Of a stretch of 64,000 bases of DNA, positions 18,566 through 26,939 are shown in pieces. The position numbers and the translations under genes are program-made. The notes under the pieces were generated by a model, which was given only the letters and a program-made list of their open reading frames with translations, was not told where the DNA came from and made no database searches. Source of the stretch: Sandaracinus amylolyticus (GTDB taxonomy: Bacteria > Myxococcota_A > Polyangia > Polyangiales > Sandaracinaceae); contig NZ_CP011125.1 of NCBI RefSeq assembly GCF_000737325.1, forward strand, positions 4,774,001 through 4,838,000, given 5' to 3'. Numbering within the stretch: position 1 is the first letter of the stretch; the number at the start of each line of letters is the position of its first letter.

Positions 18566-18594
18566 ACTATATCGGCGACCTTCTGCTTCGTCAA
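18566..18594 (-). promoter_or_regulatory. Sigma70-like promoter of polysaccharide locus
   Basis: On the minus strand the sequence reads TTGACG, a 17-base spacer, then TATAGT, five of six matches to the consensus in each box. The expected start site is near 18559, about 25 bases before the ATG at 18535. The region is much more AT-rich than its surroundings. It is the only promoter in the window that looks convincing by eye. Confidence 0.6.
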
Positions 18595-18706
18595 CGCGAC
18601 GGAATCCGCGCATTTTCCGGCTCCTGGAAGGACTCGTTGCTGCGCCCGCCGCGCACGTTCAGCGGCGCTCTTCCCCGCCGCCGAGCGCCGAGGTAGTACC
18701 CGGCCG

Positions 18707-19483
18707 GTGCCTATCAAGATCATCACCTGGAACGTGAACTCGATCCGGGCTCGCCACGATCGTCTGCTGGCGCTGCTCGCCCGGCACGAGCCCGACGTCC
18801 TATGCCTCCAGGAGCTGAAGCTCGAGGAGGCGAAGTTCCCGTGGGACGAGGTCCGAGCCGCGGGATACCACGCCGCGGTGCTGGGACAGAAATCCTACAA
18901 CGGTGTGGCGATCCTGAGCCGCACCGCGCCCGAGGATGTACGCCGCGGAATGGGCGACGGCGAGGAGGACGGGCACGCGCGGCTGATCTCGGCGCGACTG
19001 CACGGCATCCGGGTCTACTCGGCGTACTTCCCGAACGGCGGGACGCCCGACTCGGACAAGTACGCGTTCAAGCTCGCGTGGATGGCGCGGCTCGAGAAGA
19101 AGCTGCGCACCGAGCACACGCCCGACGAGGCGCTGGCGCTGTGCGGAGACTTCAACGTCGCGCCGACCGACCTCGACGTGAAGAACGTCGAGAAGTGGGC
19201 CGACACCGTGCTGTGCCGCCCCGATGCGCGCGCCGCGCTGGAGCGGATCCGCGGCGTCGGGCTGATCGACTCGCTGCGCCGGCTTCGGCCCGAGGAGGGG
19301 AACCTGTACAGCTACTGGGACTACCAGATGCTCGGGTTCCCGAAGAACGACGGGCTGCGGATCGATCACGTCGACGTGACGGCGCCGCTCGCGGAGCGGC
19401 TGCTCGAGGTGCGGATCGATCGCGAGGAGCGGAAGGGGAAGCAGCCCTCGGATCACGCGCCGGTGATCGCGACGTTCGCGTGA
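18707..19483 (+). CDS. xthA: Exodeoxyribonuclease III (AP endonuclease)
   Basis: A 258-residue enzyme of the EEP superfamily with all signature motifs in order: ITWNVNSIRAR, CLQELKLEE (catalytic Glu), YFPNGGTPDSDKY, GDFNVAPTDLDV, RIDHVDV and a terminal SDHAPV. It cleaves DNA at abasic sites and degrades duplex DNA from 3' ends during base excision repair. Length matches the XthA/ExoA family. The GTG at 18707 gives the usual N-terminus (VPIKIITWNV); the open frame upstream is antisense to the neighbouring exported protein. Its stop TGA is back to back with that of the next gene. Confidence 0.95.
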   Translation: MPIKIITWNVNSIRARHDRLLALLARHEPDVLCLQELKLEEAKFPWDEVRAAGYHAAVLGQKSYNGVAILSRTAPEDVRRGMGDGEEDGHARLISARLHGIRVYSAYFPNGGTPDSDKYAFKLAWMARLEKKLRTEHTPDEALALCGDFNVAPTDLDVKNVEKWADTVLCRPDARAALERIRGVGLIDSLRRLRPEEGNLYSYWDYQMLGFPKNDGLRIDHVDVTAPLAERLLEVRIDREERKGKQPSDHAPVIATFA

Positions 19484-20317
19484 TCAGCGCACGCGGCGGC
19501 CCACCGCACACCAGTAGGGCTCGCCCTCGTGGAACTCGATGCGGTCGAGCCCTGCGGCGCGGAGCAGGCGCTCGACGTCCGCGCGCGAGTAGCGCTTCTC
19601 GAGCCGCGTGCCGAAGCGATCGAGCGCGTCGGTCCGCATGATGTACAGGCTCTTGTCGCGGTAGTGCGAGAGCGGAACGCCCGAGACGTCGAGGCCGAGC
19701 TTCTCGGCGGCGGCCGCGCCGCGCGCGAGCGGCCAGTACACGGTGCGCGCGATCGCTTCGCTGGCGCCGAGCCGCAGCGGGAACGGCAAGCGGCTGATCG
19801 TCCGCCTCACGACGTCGCTCGCGCGCCACAGCGCGCGGAACGCGAGCGGGCGGTTGTCGAGCGCGTAGTAGAGGTACACGAGCATCGGCGCGCCCGGCTT
19901 CAGCTTCCGGACGGCGGCGCGCAGCGCGCCCTCGGTGTCCGGGATGTGATGCAGGACGCCGAGCGAGTACGCGAAGTCGAGGCTGTCCTCGGGGATCGAG
20001 GACTGCTCGATCGTGCCGTGCACCCACTCCACGTTGGGCCGGTCGCGAAGGTTTCGCTTCGCCACCGCGAGCGCATCCGCGCTCGCATCGACGCAGAGGA
20101 GACGCCCCACGCGCGGCGCGACGTAGCGCGCCCAACGACCGGTGCCGCACCCGACGTCGATCCCGACCGGCGCAGGCGGGAGCTCGTGCCACGGAAACAC
20201 GGCGAAGTAGTTCGCGAAGGCGCGGCGGAGCTCCTCGGTGTCCTCCGCGTAGTCGAAGGTGCTCCACTCCTGGCCGAACCCCTCGACCGTCGCGGCGTCC
20301 GCGTTCTCGTGCGACAT
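19484..20317 (-). CDS. Class I SAM-dependent methyltransferase
   Basis: A 277-residue methyltransferase with motif I VGIDVGCGTGRWARYVAP near residues 51-68, then LLCVDASADALAVAKRNL, DFAYSLGVLHHI and a post-motif LKPGAPMLVYLYY. The last is typical of the Methyltransf_11/25 group that includes quinone and lipid methyltransferases. A conserved-looking C-terminal segment FHEGEPYWCAVGRR follows an RYSRADVERLLRAAG helix. The ATG at 20317 gives MSHENADAATVEGFGQEW. It converges on xthA with no intergenic base. The substrate is not predictable; a small metabolite or lipid is more likely than protein. Confidence 0.82.
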   Translation of the reverse strand: MSHENADAATVEGFGQEWSTFDYAEDTEELRRAFANYFAVFPWHELPPAPVGIDVGCGTGRWARYVAPRVGRLLCVDASADALAVAKRNLRDRPNVEWVHGTIEQSSIPEDSLDFAYSLGVLHHIPDTEGALRAAVRKLKPGAPMLVYLYYALDNRPLAFRALWRASDVVRRTISRLPFPLRLGASEAIARTVYWPLARGAAAAEKLGLDVSGVPLSHYRDKSLYIMRTDALDRFGTRLEKRYSRADVERLLRAAGLDRIEFHEGEPYWCAVGRRVR

Positions 20318-20386
20318 CGAGGGGCAATGAAGCGCGTTCGTGGCGGACGAGCAACTCGCGGGATGGCACCGTAGACCGAGCGTGTG

Positions 20387-21982
20387 ATGGGCGAGGTGAT
20401 CCCGATCGAAGAAGCGCTGGCTCGGCCGATCGGGTCGCTCGTGCTGTGCGCGCTCGTGCCGCTCTTCACGGCCTGGGTGATGTGGGTCGTGCTGGTGCGG
20501 CGGTTGCCGGACGATCGGCGCGAGGAGGCGCGGGCCGTGGCGCCGTTTCGATCGGCGGCGTTCGTCGTGGGGATCGTGCAGATCCAGCTCGCGTGGATGC
20601 TCGGCGCGACCGCGCTCGGGCCGCGCTTCGTCGATGCGCCGGGGACGATCGCGGCCGAGCTCTTCGGCGCGGTGTGCGCGATCGTGGCGTTCTGCGCGGG
20701 CGGTGTGGGGCGGCTGATCGAGGAGCGATCGCGGACGTGGCGCGACGTGCGGGAGACCATCGCGCTGCGGCTGCGGATCGTGCCGTTCGTCGGTGGGCCG
20801 ATCGTCGCAGCGGGGCTCGCGTCGCGCCTGCCGGTCGTCGACGGCGACGCCGTGCGCTGGGAGGTCGTCGCGCTCGCGTTCGTGGTCGTCGCGCTCGGCG
20901 CGATGTTCGGTGGGCTCGCGCTCAGCGTCGCGACGCGCGCGATGGTGCCCGCGAGCGACAGCGTGCGCGCGATCGCGCTCGCCGCCGCGGAGGCCGAAGG
21001 CGTGCGGCTCGCGGGTGTCCTCCGGATGCCGACGACGCGGCTCGCGAACGCCGCCGCGATCCCGTGGGCGCGCACGATGATCGTCACCGATCGCATCGTC
21101 GCACTGCTGACGCCGAGCGAGCTGCGCGCGGTGCTCGCGCACGAGGCCGGGCACCTCAGCGAAGGGCCGTGGGTCGCGAGCGCGCGCCTCGGGACGGCGA
21201 TCACGCTGATCTTCGTGCTCACGACCGGCGTGCGCATCGGGAGCGCGCTGCACCCGGACGGCGCGCTGATCGCGATCGCGCTCGGGATCGTGATCGCGGT
21301 GCCGGGGATCTTGCTCGTGCGGCGCCTCGCGCGGCGCATGGAGGAGCGCGCCGACGCGCGCGCTCGATCGACGTCGGGCTCCGCGGCGCTCGCGGACGCG
21401 CTCACGAAGATCCACGAGGACGCGCGCGCACCGATGACGACGGGCGCGCGTCGCGTGCATCCCGATCTCTACGACCGGCTCGTCGCGTGCGGGCGCGATC
21501 CCGGGCCCCGCCCTGCCCCGCCGCGCACGCGCGTCGGGACGATCGTGGGGCTCGCGATCGGCGCGGGGCTCGTCACGACGTTCTTGCTGGTCGAGCACGT
21601 GACCGCGATCGCGATCGACGACGCACCGCTCGCGGGCGACGCATGGACGCGGCTGCGGATCGATCCGTGGGACTCGACCGCGATGCTCGCGTCGGCGTGG
21701 GAGACGCGGCGCGACGAGGATCTGGATCGCGCAGCGCGAGAGCTCGATCTCGCCGCGTGGATGGGCGCGCCGCGCGCGAACGTGCTCGAGCTCGAGGCCG
21801 AGCTCGCCGCGGCGCGAGGTGATTGTGCGAGCGCGCGCGCGCGCTTCGACGAGGCCCTCCGCGAGCGCTCGCGCGTCGCGTACGACGACCCGTGGCGTCC
21901 GCTCGAGCTCGGGGGATGGCACCTTCCGCCGACGCTCGTGACGGAGTGCGGCTACGGCGCCGACGACCCGCCGCGCGAATGA
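20387..21982 (+). CDS. M48-like membrane metalloprotease
   Basis: A protein of 531 residues (ATG at 20387; a GTG directly before it is possible). Four N-terminal membrane helices precede a domain with AHEAGHLSEG at about 251-260, the zinc-binding HExxH helix of the M48 (HtpX/Ste24-like) family. Two more hydrophobic helices follow, then a metal-ligand-like EERADARAR segment, another helix near 390-410 and a TPR-like C-terminal tail. M48 enzymes cleave membrane or exported proteins at the inner membrane. It lies 22 bases before the MoxR gene in the same direction and may be the first gene of that operon. Confidence 0.78.
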   Translation: MGEVIPIEEALARPIGSLVLCALVPLFTAWVMWVVLVRRLPDDRREEARAVAPFRSAAFVVGIVQIQLAWMLGATALGPRFVDAPGTIAAELFGAVCAIVAFCAGGVGRLIEERSRTWRDVRETIALRLRIVPFVGGPIVAAGLASRLPVVDGDAVRWEVVALAFVVVALGAMFGGLALSVATRAMVPASDSVRAIALAAAEAEGVRLAGVLRMPTTRLANAAAIPWARTMIVTDRIVALLTPSELRAVLAHEAGHLSEGPWVASARLGTAITLIFVLTTGVRIGSALHPDGALIAIALGIVIAVPGILLVRRLARRMEERADARARSTSGSAALADALTKIHEDARAPMTTGARRVHPDLYDRLVACGRDPGPRPAPPRTRVGTIVGLAIGAGLVTTFLLVEHVTAIAIDDAPLAGDAWTRLRIDPWDSTAMLASAWETRRDEDLDRAARELDLAAWMGAPRANVLELEAELAAARGDCASARARFDEALRERSRVAYDDPWRPLELGGWHLPPTLVTECGYGADDPPRE

Positions 21983-22004
21983 ACGCTGGTACGCTCGCGC
22001 GCGG

Positions 22005-23588
22005 ATGACGCGCTTCGGCAAGGTCTCGCAGGCACCGACGCTCCCCACGCCCGCAGCAGGGCCGCGCGACTGGGACGTCGCGGATCTCTACTCGGCGCCG
22101 CTCGAAGGAGCGATCGCGCTCGAGCACGCGGAGATCGCGATCGACGAGAAGCTGCGGCAGGCGTACTTCTGGCTCGTCAACAGCGCGATCCTCTCGCCCT
22201 TCTACGACATCGAGTACCAGGACGGGCCGAGCGCGAGCGTGGTGCTCGGAGACGCGAAGAGCCGGCTCGTGCTGCCGAGCGGGCAGAGCTACTCGTCGTT
22301 CGTGCTGCTGCCGCTGCTCAACCTCGCGGTGCGGCGACGATGTCTGCTCGTCGGTGGGCCGGGGCGCGGGAAAACAGCGAGCGCGATCCTGATGGGCGTC
22401 ATCGCGGGCTACTCGATCCGCGACGTGCAGCGCGCGATCCAGCACGGTCAGCCGCAGATGACGGTCATGGATCTGCTCGGCAACCCGCTGCCGAAGGATC
22501 TCGTGAACGCCGAGGATCCCGAGCAGATCCGCATCGCGTGGCGGAAGTGGCTCGGCATGCGCGTCAAGATCGTCGACGAGTACAACCGCATCCCGACGCG
22601 CACGCAGAGCGCGCTGCTGACCGTGATGGCCGACGGCTACGCGGAGGTGCTCGATCAGATCTACGAGTGCCCGGACAGCGCTTGGTACCTCACCGCGAAC
22701 GACGACGCGGGCGGTGGCACGTACCAAGTGATCGAGGCGCTGCGCGATCGCATCGACGTCGTGGTGAAGGCGCTGCACTTCAACCCGCGGCTGCTCGGTG
22801 ATCTGCTCGCGCGCATGGAGCAGGGCGTCGATCCTGCGCGCGCGGTGCCGCCCGAGATCGTGTTCACCGCGGCCGAGCTCGATCGCGCGGAGAAGGAGAT
22901 CCGCGCGGTCGTGATCCCGACCGCGATCCGGCGGCGGCTCGAGTTCTTCGCGTCGCAGTTCGAGCTGTGCGAGCCCGCGGGCGCGCAGTTCGAGTACAAG
23001 ACGAAGGACACGCTGAAGCTCTCGAACGTCGAGTGGCACGCGGTGATCGCGAAGGACGAGGGACGCGATCGCGTGAAGGACCTCGGCTCGCAGACGAAGA
23101 ACGGGCTCAGCGTGCGCGCGCTGATGACGTCGCTCGTGTTCACGAAGGCGATGGCGTACTTCCGCGGCGCGCGCGAGGTGTCGCTCGAGGACGTGCGGCA
23201 GATCCTGCCCTTCGTGCTGCACGACAAGCTCGTGCCCGATCTCGACTCGCCGTTCTTCGAGGCCGCGGGCAACGACGTCTATCGCGTGGATCGCATCGCG
23301 TGGATCCGGCAGCTCTTCGATCTCTCTTGCGCGGAGTACGACCGGCTCGATCTCGATCGCGACGATCCCGTCGGCGCGCTCCTCGCGCAGATGCGCGCGG
23401 GGCTCGAAGGGCTCGACGAGCGCGAGGTCCGCGCGCGCCTCGTGACGATCGAGCGAACGCTCGCGGAGCAGGCGAAGGGGCGCAAGCTGTACGGGCCGCT
23501 CTTCGACGACGCGCTCGTGCTCAAGTACGTGCACCAGCGCTACACGAACTACCTGCGCTGGCTCACGTGGAGGGGCGGGGCGCGATGA
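22005..23588 (+). CDS. MoxR-type AAA+ ATPase, long form
   Basis: The 527-residue protein has a MoxR AAA+ core: Walker A GGPGRGKT at 117-124, a Walker B region KIVDEYN with Asp191/Glu192 followed by RIPTRTQSALLTVMADG, sensor 1 TANDDAGGGTYQ and an arginine-finger region EALRDRID. MoxR ATPases remodel or load cofactors into client proteins, generally with a vWA partner, and a vWA protein is encoded two genes downstream. Standard MoxR is about 310-350 residues; here roughly 110 N-terminal and 170 C-terminal residues are extra. Its stop overlaps the next start (ATGA). Confidence 0.88.
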   Translation: MTRFGKVSQAPTLPTPAAGPRDWDVADLYSAPLEGAIALEHAEIAIDEKLRQAYFWLVNSAILSPFYDIEYQDGPSASVVLGDAKSRLVLPSGQSYSSFVLLPLLNLAVRRRCLLVGGPGRGKTASAILMGVIAGYSIRDVQRAIQHGQPQMTVMDLLGNPLPKDLVNAEDPEQIRIAWRKWLGMRVKIVDEYNRIPTRTQSALLTVMADGYAEVLDQIYECPDSAWYLTANDDAGGGTYQVIEALRDRIDVVVKALHFNPRLLGDLLARMEQGVDPARAVPPEIVFTAAELDRAEKEIRAVVIPTAIRRRLEFFASQFELCEPAGAQFEYKTKDTLKLSNVEWHAVIAKDEGRDRVKDLGSQTKNGLSVRALMTSLVFTKAMAYFRGAREVSLEDVRQILPFVLHDKLVPDLDSPFFEAAGNDVYRVDRIAWIRQLFDLSCAEYDRLDLDRDDPVGALLAQMRAGLEGLDEREVRARLVTIERTLAEQAKGRKLYGPLFDDALVLKYVHQRYTNYLRWLTWRGGAR

Positions 23589-24604
23589 TGATCGCGGGGC
23601 CGTTCGCGGACGCGCTGCGCGAAGGTCGCGAGCGGCACAACGCGCGGTTCGCGACGATCAAGCGAGCGTTCCCGTCGATCGATGGCGCGCGGTTCGCGAC
23701 GCTCCTCGTCGAGGTCGGCGATCCGATCGTGCGCGCGGTGCACGCGCTCGACGCGTCGCGGACGCGCGCGGCGGCGGACGCGGTGCACGACGTGCTCCTC
23801 GAGGTCGTGGCGCGCGAGCTCGACCGTACGCGGCCCGCGGTCGTCGACGTGCTGTGCGCGAACGGCGTGGGGCTCGCGCCGGTGATCGCGGACGCGCCGC
23901 GCCGGACGCTCGCGATCGTGGTGAACGCGACGTTCCGCGTGGCGAGCGTGCTCGGAACGTCGCTGGACGCGTGGCGAGGCAGCTGTGCGCGCATCGCGCG
24001 CGCGCTCGAGGATGATCGCGATGCGCTCGGCGACGCGCTCGTGGTCGCGGCATGGCAGGCCGGCGTGCCCATGCTGCGCGCGGCGGCGCTCGATGCGCTG
24101 CTGCGGCTCCCCGAGCGCGTGGCGCGCGCGGTGATCGCATCGCACGACGGTGCGCCGATCACGGAGATCGTGGCGAAGCTGCGCGCGGACGAGTGGTCGA
24201 TGCCCTCGCGCTTCGCGCGGCGTGGCGCAGCCGACCCGGTGTTCGTGCGCGCCGCGATCGTCGGCGGTTTCCGCGGGCTCGGCGGCCCGTTCGTCGCCCC
24301 GCCGCGCGCCGAGGTGCGGGGCGGGCGGCTCTTCGCGACCGTGGGCGACGAGCGGTTCGTGGTGTGGGCCGATCGCTACGGCGTGTCGCTCGAAGCGAGC
24401 GCGTCGAGCGATGCGAGCGAGACCACGACGAGCGATGCGCTCGCGCTGATGCACGACGGGCGCGTCGCGGGCTTCGGCGCGCGCAGCCCCGCGCCGCTCG
24501 TGCCGGTGCCGGTCGCGTCGTGGGCGTCGATCGGGCGCACGCTGATCGCGATCCCCGAGCGCTCGCATCGCGTGTGCGTGATCGGGCTCGCGGAGTCGAC
24601 GTGA
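23585..24604 (+). CDS. Unknown protein between MoxR and vWA genes
   Basis: I do not recognise this 339-residue protein. The first 230 residues look like paired amphipathic helices (for example VVAAWQAGVPMLRAAALDAL), possibly a HEAT-like or other alpha-solenoid. The last 80 residues look beta-rich (FATVGDERFVVWADRYGVSL). There is no signal peptide or membrane helix. The ATG overlaps the MoxR stop and its own stop overlaps the vWA start, so it is made in step with both. It may be an adaptor or a client of the ATPase. A relation to the small beta-domain partners of described MoxR-vWA ternary systems is conceivable but not shown. Confidence 0.7.
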   Translation: MMIAGPFADALREGRERHNARFATIKRAFPSIDGARFATLLVEVGDPIVRAVHALDASRTRAAADAVHDVLLEVVARELDRTRPAVVDVLCANGVGLAPVIADAPRRTLAIVVNATFRVASVLGTSLDAWRGSCARIARALEDDRDALGDALVVAAWQAGVPMLRAAALDALLRLPERVARAVIASHDGAPITEIVAKLRADEWSMPSRFARRGAADPVFVRAAIVGGFRGLGGPFVAPPRAEVRGGRLFATVGDERFVVWADRYGVSLEASASSDASETTTSDALALMHDGRVAGFGARSPAPLVPVPVASWASIGRTLIAIPERSHRVCVIGLAEST

Positions 24605-26361
24605 GCGAGCTCGAGGCGCTGCGCGCCAAGTGGCTCGCACGATGGGAGGACGCGCTCGCGTGCTGGAGCCGCTACACGCGCCTCTCTGCGCCGCGGATCT
24701 GCGTGACGCGCGAGGAGCTCGAGCGCGAGAAGATGTCGACGGCGTTCGCGCTGATTCGGCTCGTCGATCACGCGGTGGCGATCGACCTCGCGCAGATCGT
24801 CGACAAGGGGCTCGAGTCGCACGCGCTCGCGGTGCTCGCGCACGAGATCGGGCACCACGTGTACTGTCCCGGCGATCTCTCGGATCACGCGCGGGTGATC
24901 GCGCGGGTGCGGCGCGCGCTGCCGACGCGGGAGCACCTCGCGCCGTTCGTGTCGAACCTGTGGAGCGATCTGCTCATCAACGATCGCCTGCATCGCTCGG
25001 CGGGCGTCGACATGGCGGCGGTGTATCGCGCGCTCGGGCTCGCGGAGCGCACGAACGCGGTGTGGTGGATCTACCTGCGCACGTACGAGCTCTTGTGGGG
25101 GCTCACGCGCGGATCGCTCGCGGAGCGCGTCGATTCGAGCACGCCCGAGGGGATGCAGCTCGAGGGCGACGCGCAGCTCGCCGCGCGCGTCGTGCGCGCG
25201 TACTCGAAGGACTTCGTGCGCGGCGCGGGGCGCTTCGCGTCGTTGCTGCTCGGGCACCTGCTCACCGACGATGCGGCAGGCGCGCGACAGCGGTGGGCGA
25301 TCCTGAACGACACCGAGTCGATCGGCGCGGGCGGCGAGGTCGACGGGCTCAGCGAGGTCGACGAGGGCGAGGACGACGTCCTGCATCCCGCCGAGGATCC
25401 GGAGGTCACCGGCCGCGACACGCCGCGCGACGAGACTCCGAGCGCGAGCCCGCGGTCGCGCGGTGTGATGCGCACGGGCACGAAGACGCCGCGCGGGCCG
25501 CGCGAGTACGGCGATCTGCTGCGCGCGATCGGCGCGTACACCGACGAAGACGACGTCGCGATCCGCTACTACACCGAGCAGGCGCGGCCGCACCTCGTGC
25601 CCTTCCCGCGGCGCGAGAGCCCGCGCGCGACCGAGCCGCAGCCCGAGGGGCTCGAGGTGTGGGAGCCGGGATCGCCGATCGAGCGTGTGGACTGGGTCGA
25701 GAGCGTCGTGCGCAGCCCGGTCGTGATCCCCGGCGTGACGACGATGGAGCGCACGTACGGCGAGTCGCCGGGCGCCGATCCCGCGCGCGAGCCGCTCGAT
25801 CTGTACGTCGGCATCGACTGCTCGGGATCGATGGGCAACCCGCGGCTCGTGCACAGCCACGCGATCGTCGCGGGCGCGGTGCTCGCGCTCTCGGCGCTGC
25901 GAGCGGGCGCGCGCGTGAAGGTCGTTCTCTCGGGCGAGCCGGGTCGGACGATCTCGACGCCGGGGTTCGAGCGTGACGCTCGCACCGTGATGAAGCTGCT
26001 GACGTCGTACCTCGGCACCGGCACCGCGTTCGGGATCCATCGCCTGCGCGACACGTTCGCCGACGACTGGCCCACGCGCCGCAGGGCGGTGCACGTGCTC
26101 GTCGTGACCGACTCCGACGTGTTCGGGCATCTCGGCGCGGAGCGCGAGGGCCGCAGCGGGTGGTCGATCGCGCGCGACGCGATCGAAAGAGCGCGCGGCG
26201 GTGGCACGTACGTGCTGCGCCTCGATCCGAGCTCGCATGCCGCCGACGTCGCGCGGATGCGGCAGGACGGCTGGGACGTGCACCACGTGCGCGCGCTCGA
26301 GGAGCTCGTCGCGTTCGCGCGTGCCTTCGCGCGTTCGCGGTACCATCGCGCGCGTCGATGA
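24601..26361 (+). CDS. Metallopeptidase-vWA fusion protein
   Basis: A 586-residue protein with two parts. Near residue 80 is AHEIGHHVYCPGD, with the HExxH zinc motif at 81-85, followed by a helical region containing NLWSDLLINDRLHR, as in predicted metallopeptidases of the DUF2201/COG3864 kind. After an acidic linker (about 240-290), the C-terminal vWA domain has a full MIDAS: DCSGSMG with Asp406, then GTGTAFG and VTDSDVFG. vWA proteins act with MoxR ATPases as client recognition or delivery factors. The GTG start overlaps the preceding stop. Joining a protease-like domain to the vWA in one chain links the pair to the M48 gene upstream. Confidence 0.85.
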   Translation: MSELEALRAKWLARWEDALACWSRYTRLSAPRICVTREELEREKMSTAFALIRLVDHAVAIDLAQIVDKGLESHALAVLAHEIGHHVYCPGDLSDHARVIARVRRALPTREHLAPFVSNLWSDLLINDRLHRSAGVDMAAVYRALGLAERTNAVWWIYLRTYELLWGLTRGSLAERVDSSTPEGMQLEGDAQLAARVVRAYSKDFVRGAGRFASLLLGHLLTDDAAGARQRWAILNDTESIGAGGEVDGLSEVDEGEDDVLHPAEDPEVTGRDTPRDETPSASPRSRGVMRTGTKTPRGPREYGDLLRAIGAYTDEDDVAIRYYTEQARPHLVPFPRRESPRATEPQPEGLEVWEPGSPIERVDWVESVVRSPVVIPGVTTMERTYGESPGADPAREPLDLYVGIDCSGSMGNPRLVHSHAIVAGAVLALSALRAGARVKVVLSGEPGRTISTPGFERDARTVMKLLTSYLGTGTAFGIHRLRDTFADDWPTRRRAVHVLVVTDSDVFGHLGAEREGRSGWSIARDAIERARGGGTYVLRLDPSSHAADVARMRQDGWDVHHVRALEELVAFARAFARSRYHRARR

Positions 26362-26939
26362 AGAGCGGGCCCGACATCGCGACGCTCGTGCGCCGGCTCG
26401 CCGAGACGCCGGAAGACTTCCTCGCGGCGCCGCGCATCGGCGCGAGCGGCGTGATCGACGTCGCGGCGATCGTCGGCGACGTGCTCTGGGAGGTGTCGGG
26501 ACAGCCGATGGATCGCTCATCGCTGACACCGCTCGACGAGGCGCACGCGTCGCGCGCGAACCTGCTGCGGCTGCGCGCGATCGCCGCGTGGCTGTTCCAC
26601 GAGCCCTCGCTGCGACGGCCCGAGCTCGCGAAGGCGATGCTCGCGTTCCTGCTCGCGAAGGAGCTCGAGGAGCTCGCGACGCTGGTCGATGCCTCGCTCT
26701 TCGTGCGCGATCCCGAGCGACGCGAAGAGCTCGCGCGTCGCGCGTTGCTCGCGCTCGAGATGGTGCCCGACGGCGAGACCGAGGCACAGGCGCGCGATCG
26801 TCTCTCGTCGCTCGACTCGGTCGAGCGCACGCGGGTGATCGAGGCCGCGCGGCAGGCCGAGGCGCGAGCGCGGAGAGTGCGCGTGGAGATGGCGCGCAAG
26901 GCGGCCGAAGAGGCCGCTGCGAAGGTGTCGCGCGAATGA
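26358..26939 (+). CDS. Unknown helical protein of MoxR-vWA operon
   Basis: A 193-residue soluble protein that I cannot assign. It appears wholly helical; residues 70-150 are Leu/Ala/Glu-rich helices and the last 45 residues form a highly charged Arg/Glu/Ala helix suited to a coiled coil. There is no cysteine, signal peptide or catalytic motif. Both ends overlap neighbouring genes by four bases (ATGA), which argues that it is a real and stoichiometric member of the operon. A linker or small subunit is the simplest reading. It does not look like a RiPP precursor because it is too long and lacks a distinct core. Confidence 0.68.
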   Translation: MKSGPDIATLVRRLAETPEDFLAAPRIGASGVIDVAAIVGDVLWEVSGQPMDRSSLTPLDEAHASRANLLRLRAIAAWLFHEPSLRRPELAKAMLAFLLAKELEELATLVDASLFVRDPERREELARRALLALEMVPDGETEAQARDRLSSLDSVERTRVIEAARQAEARARRVRVEMARKAAEEAAAKVSRE

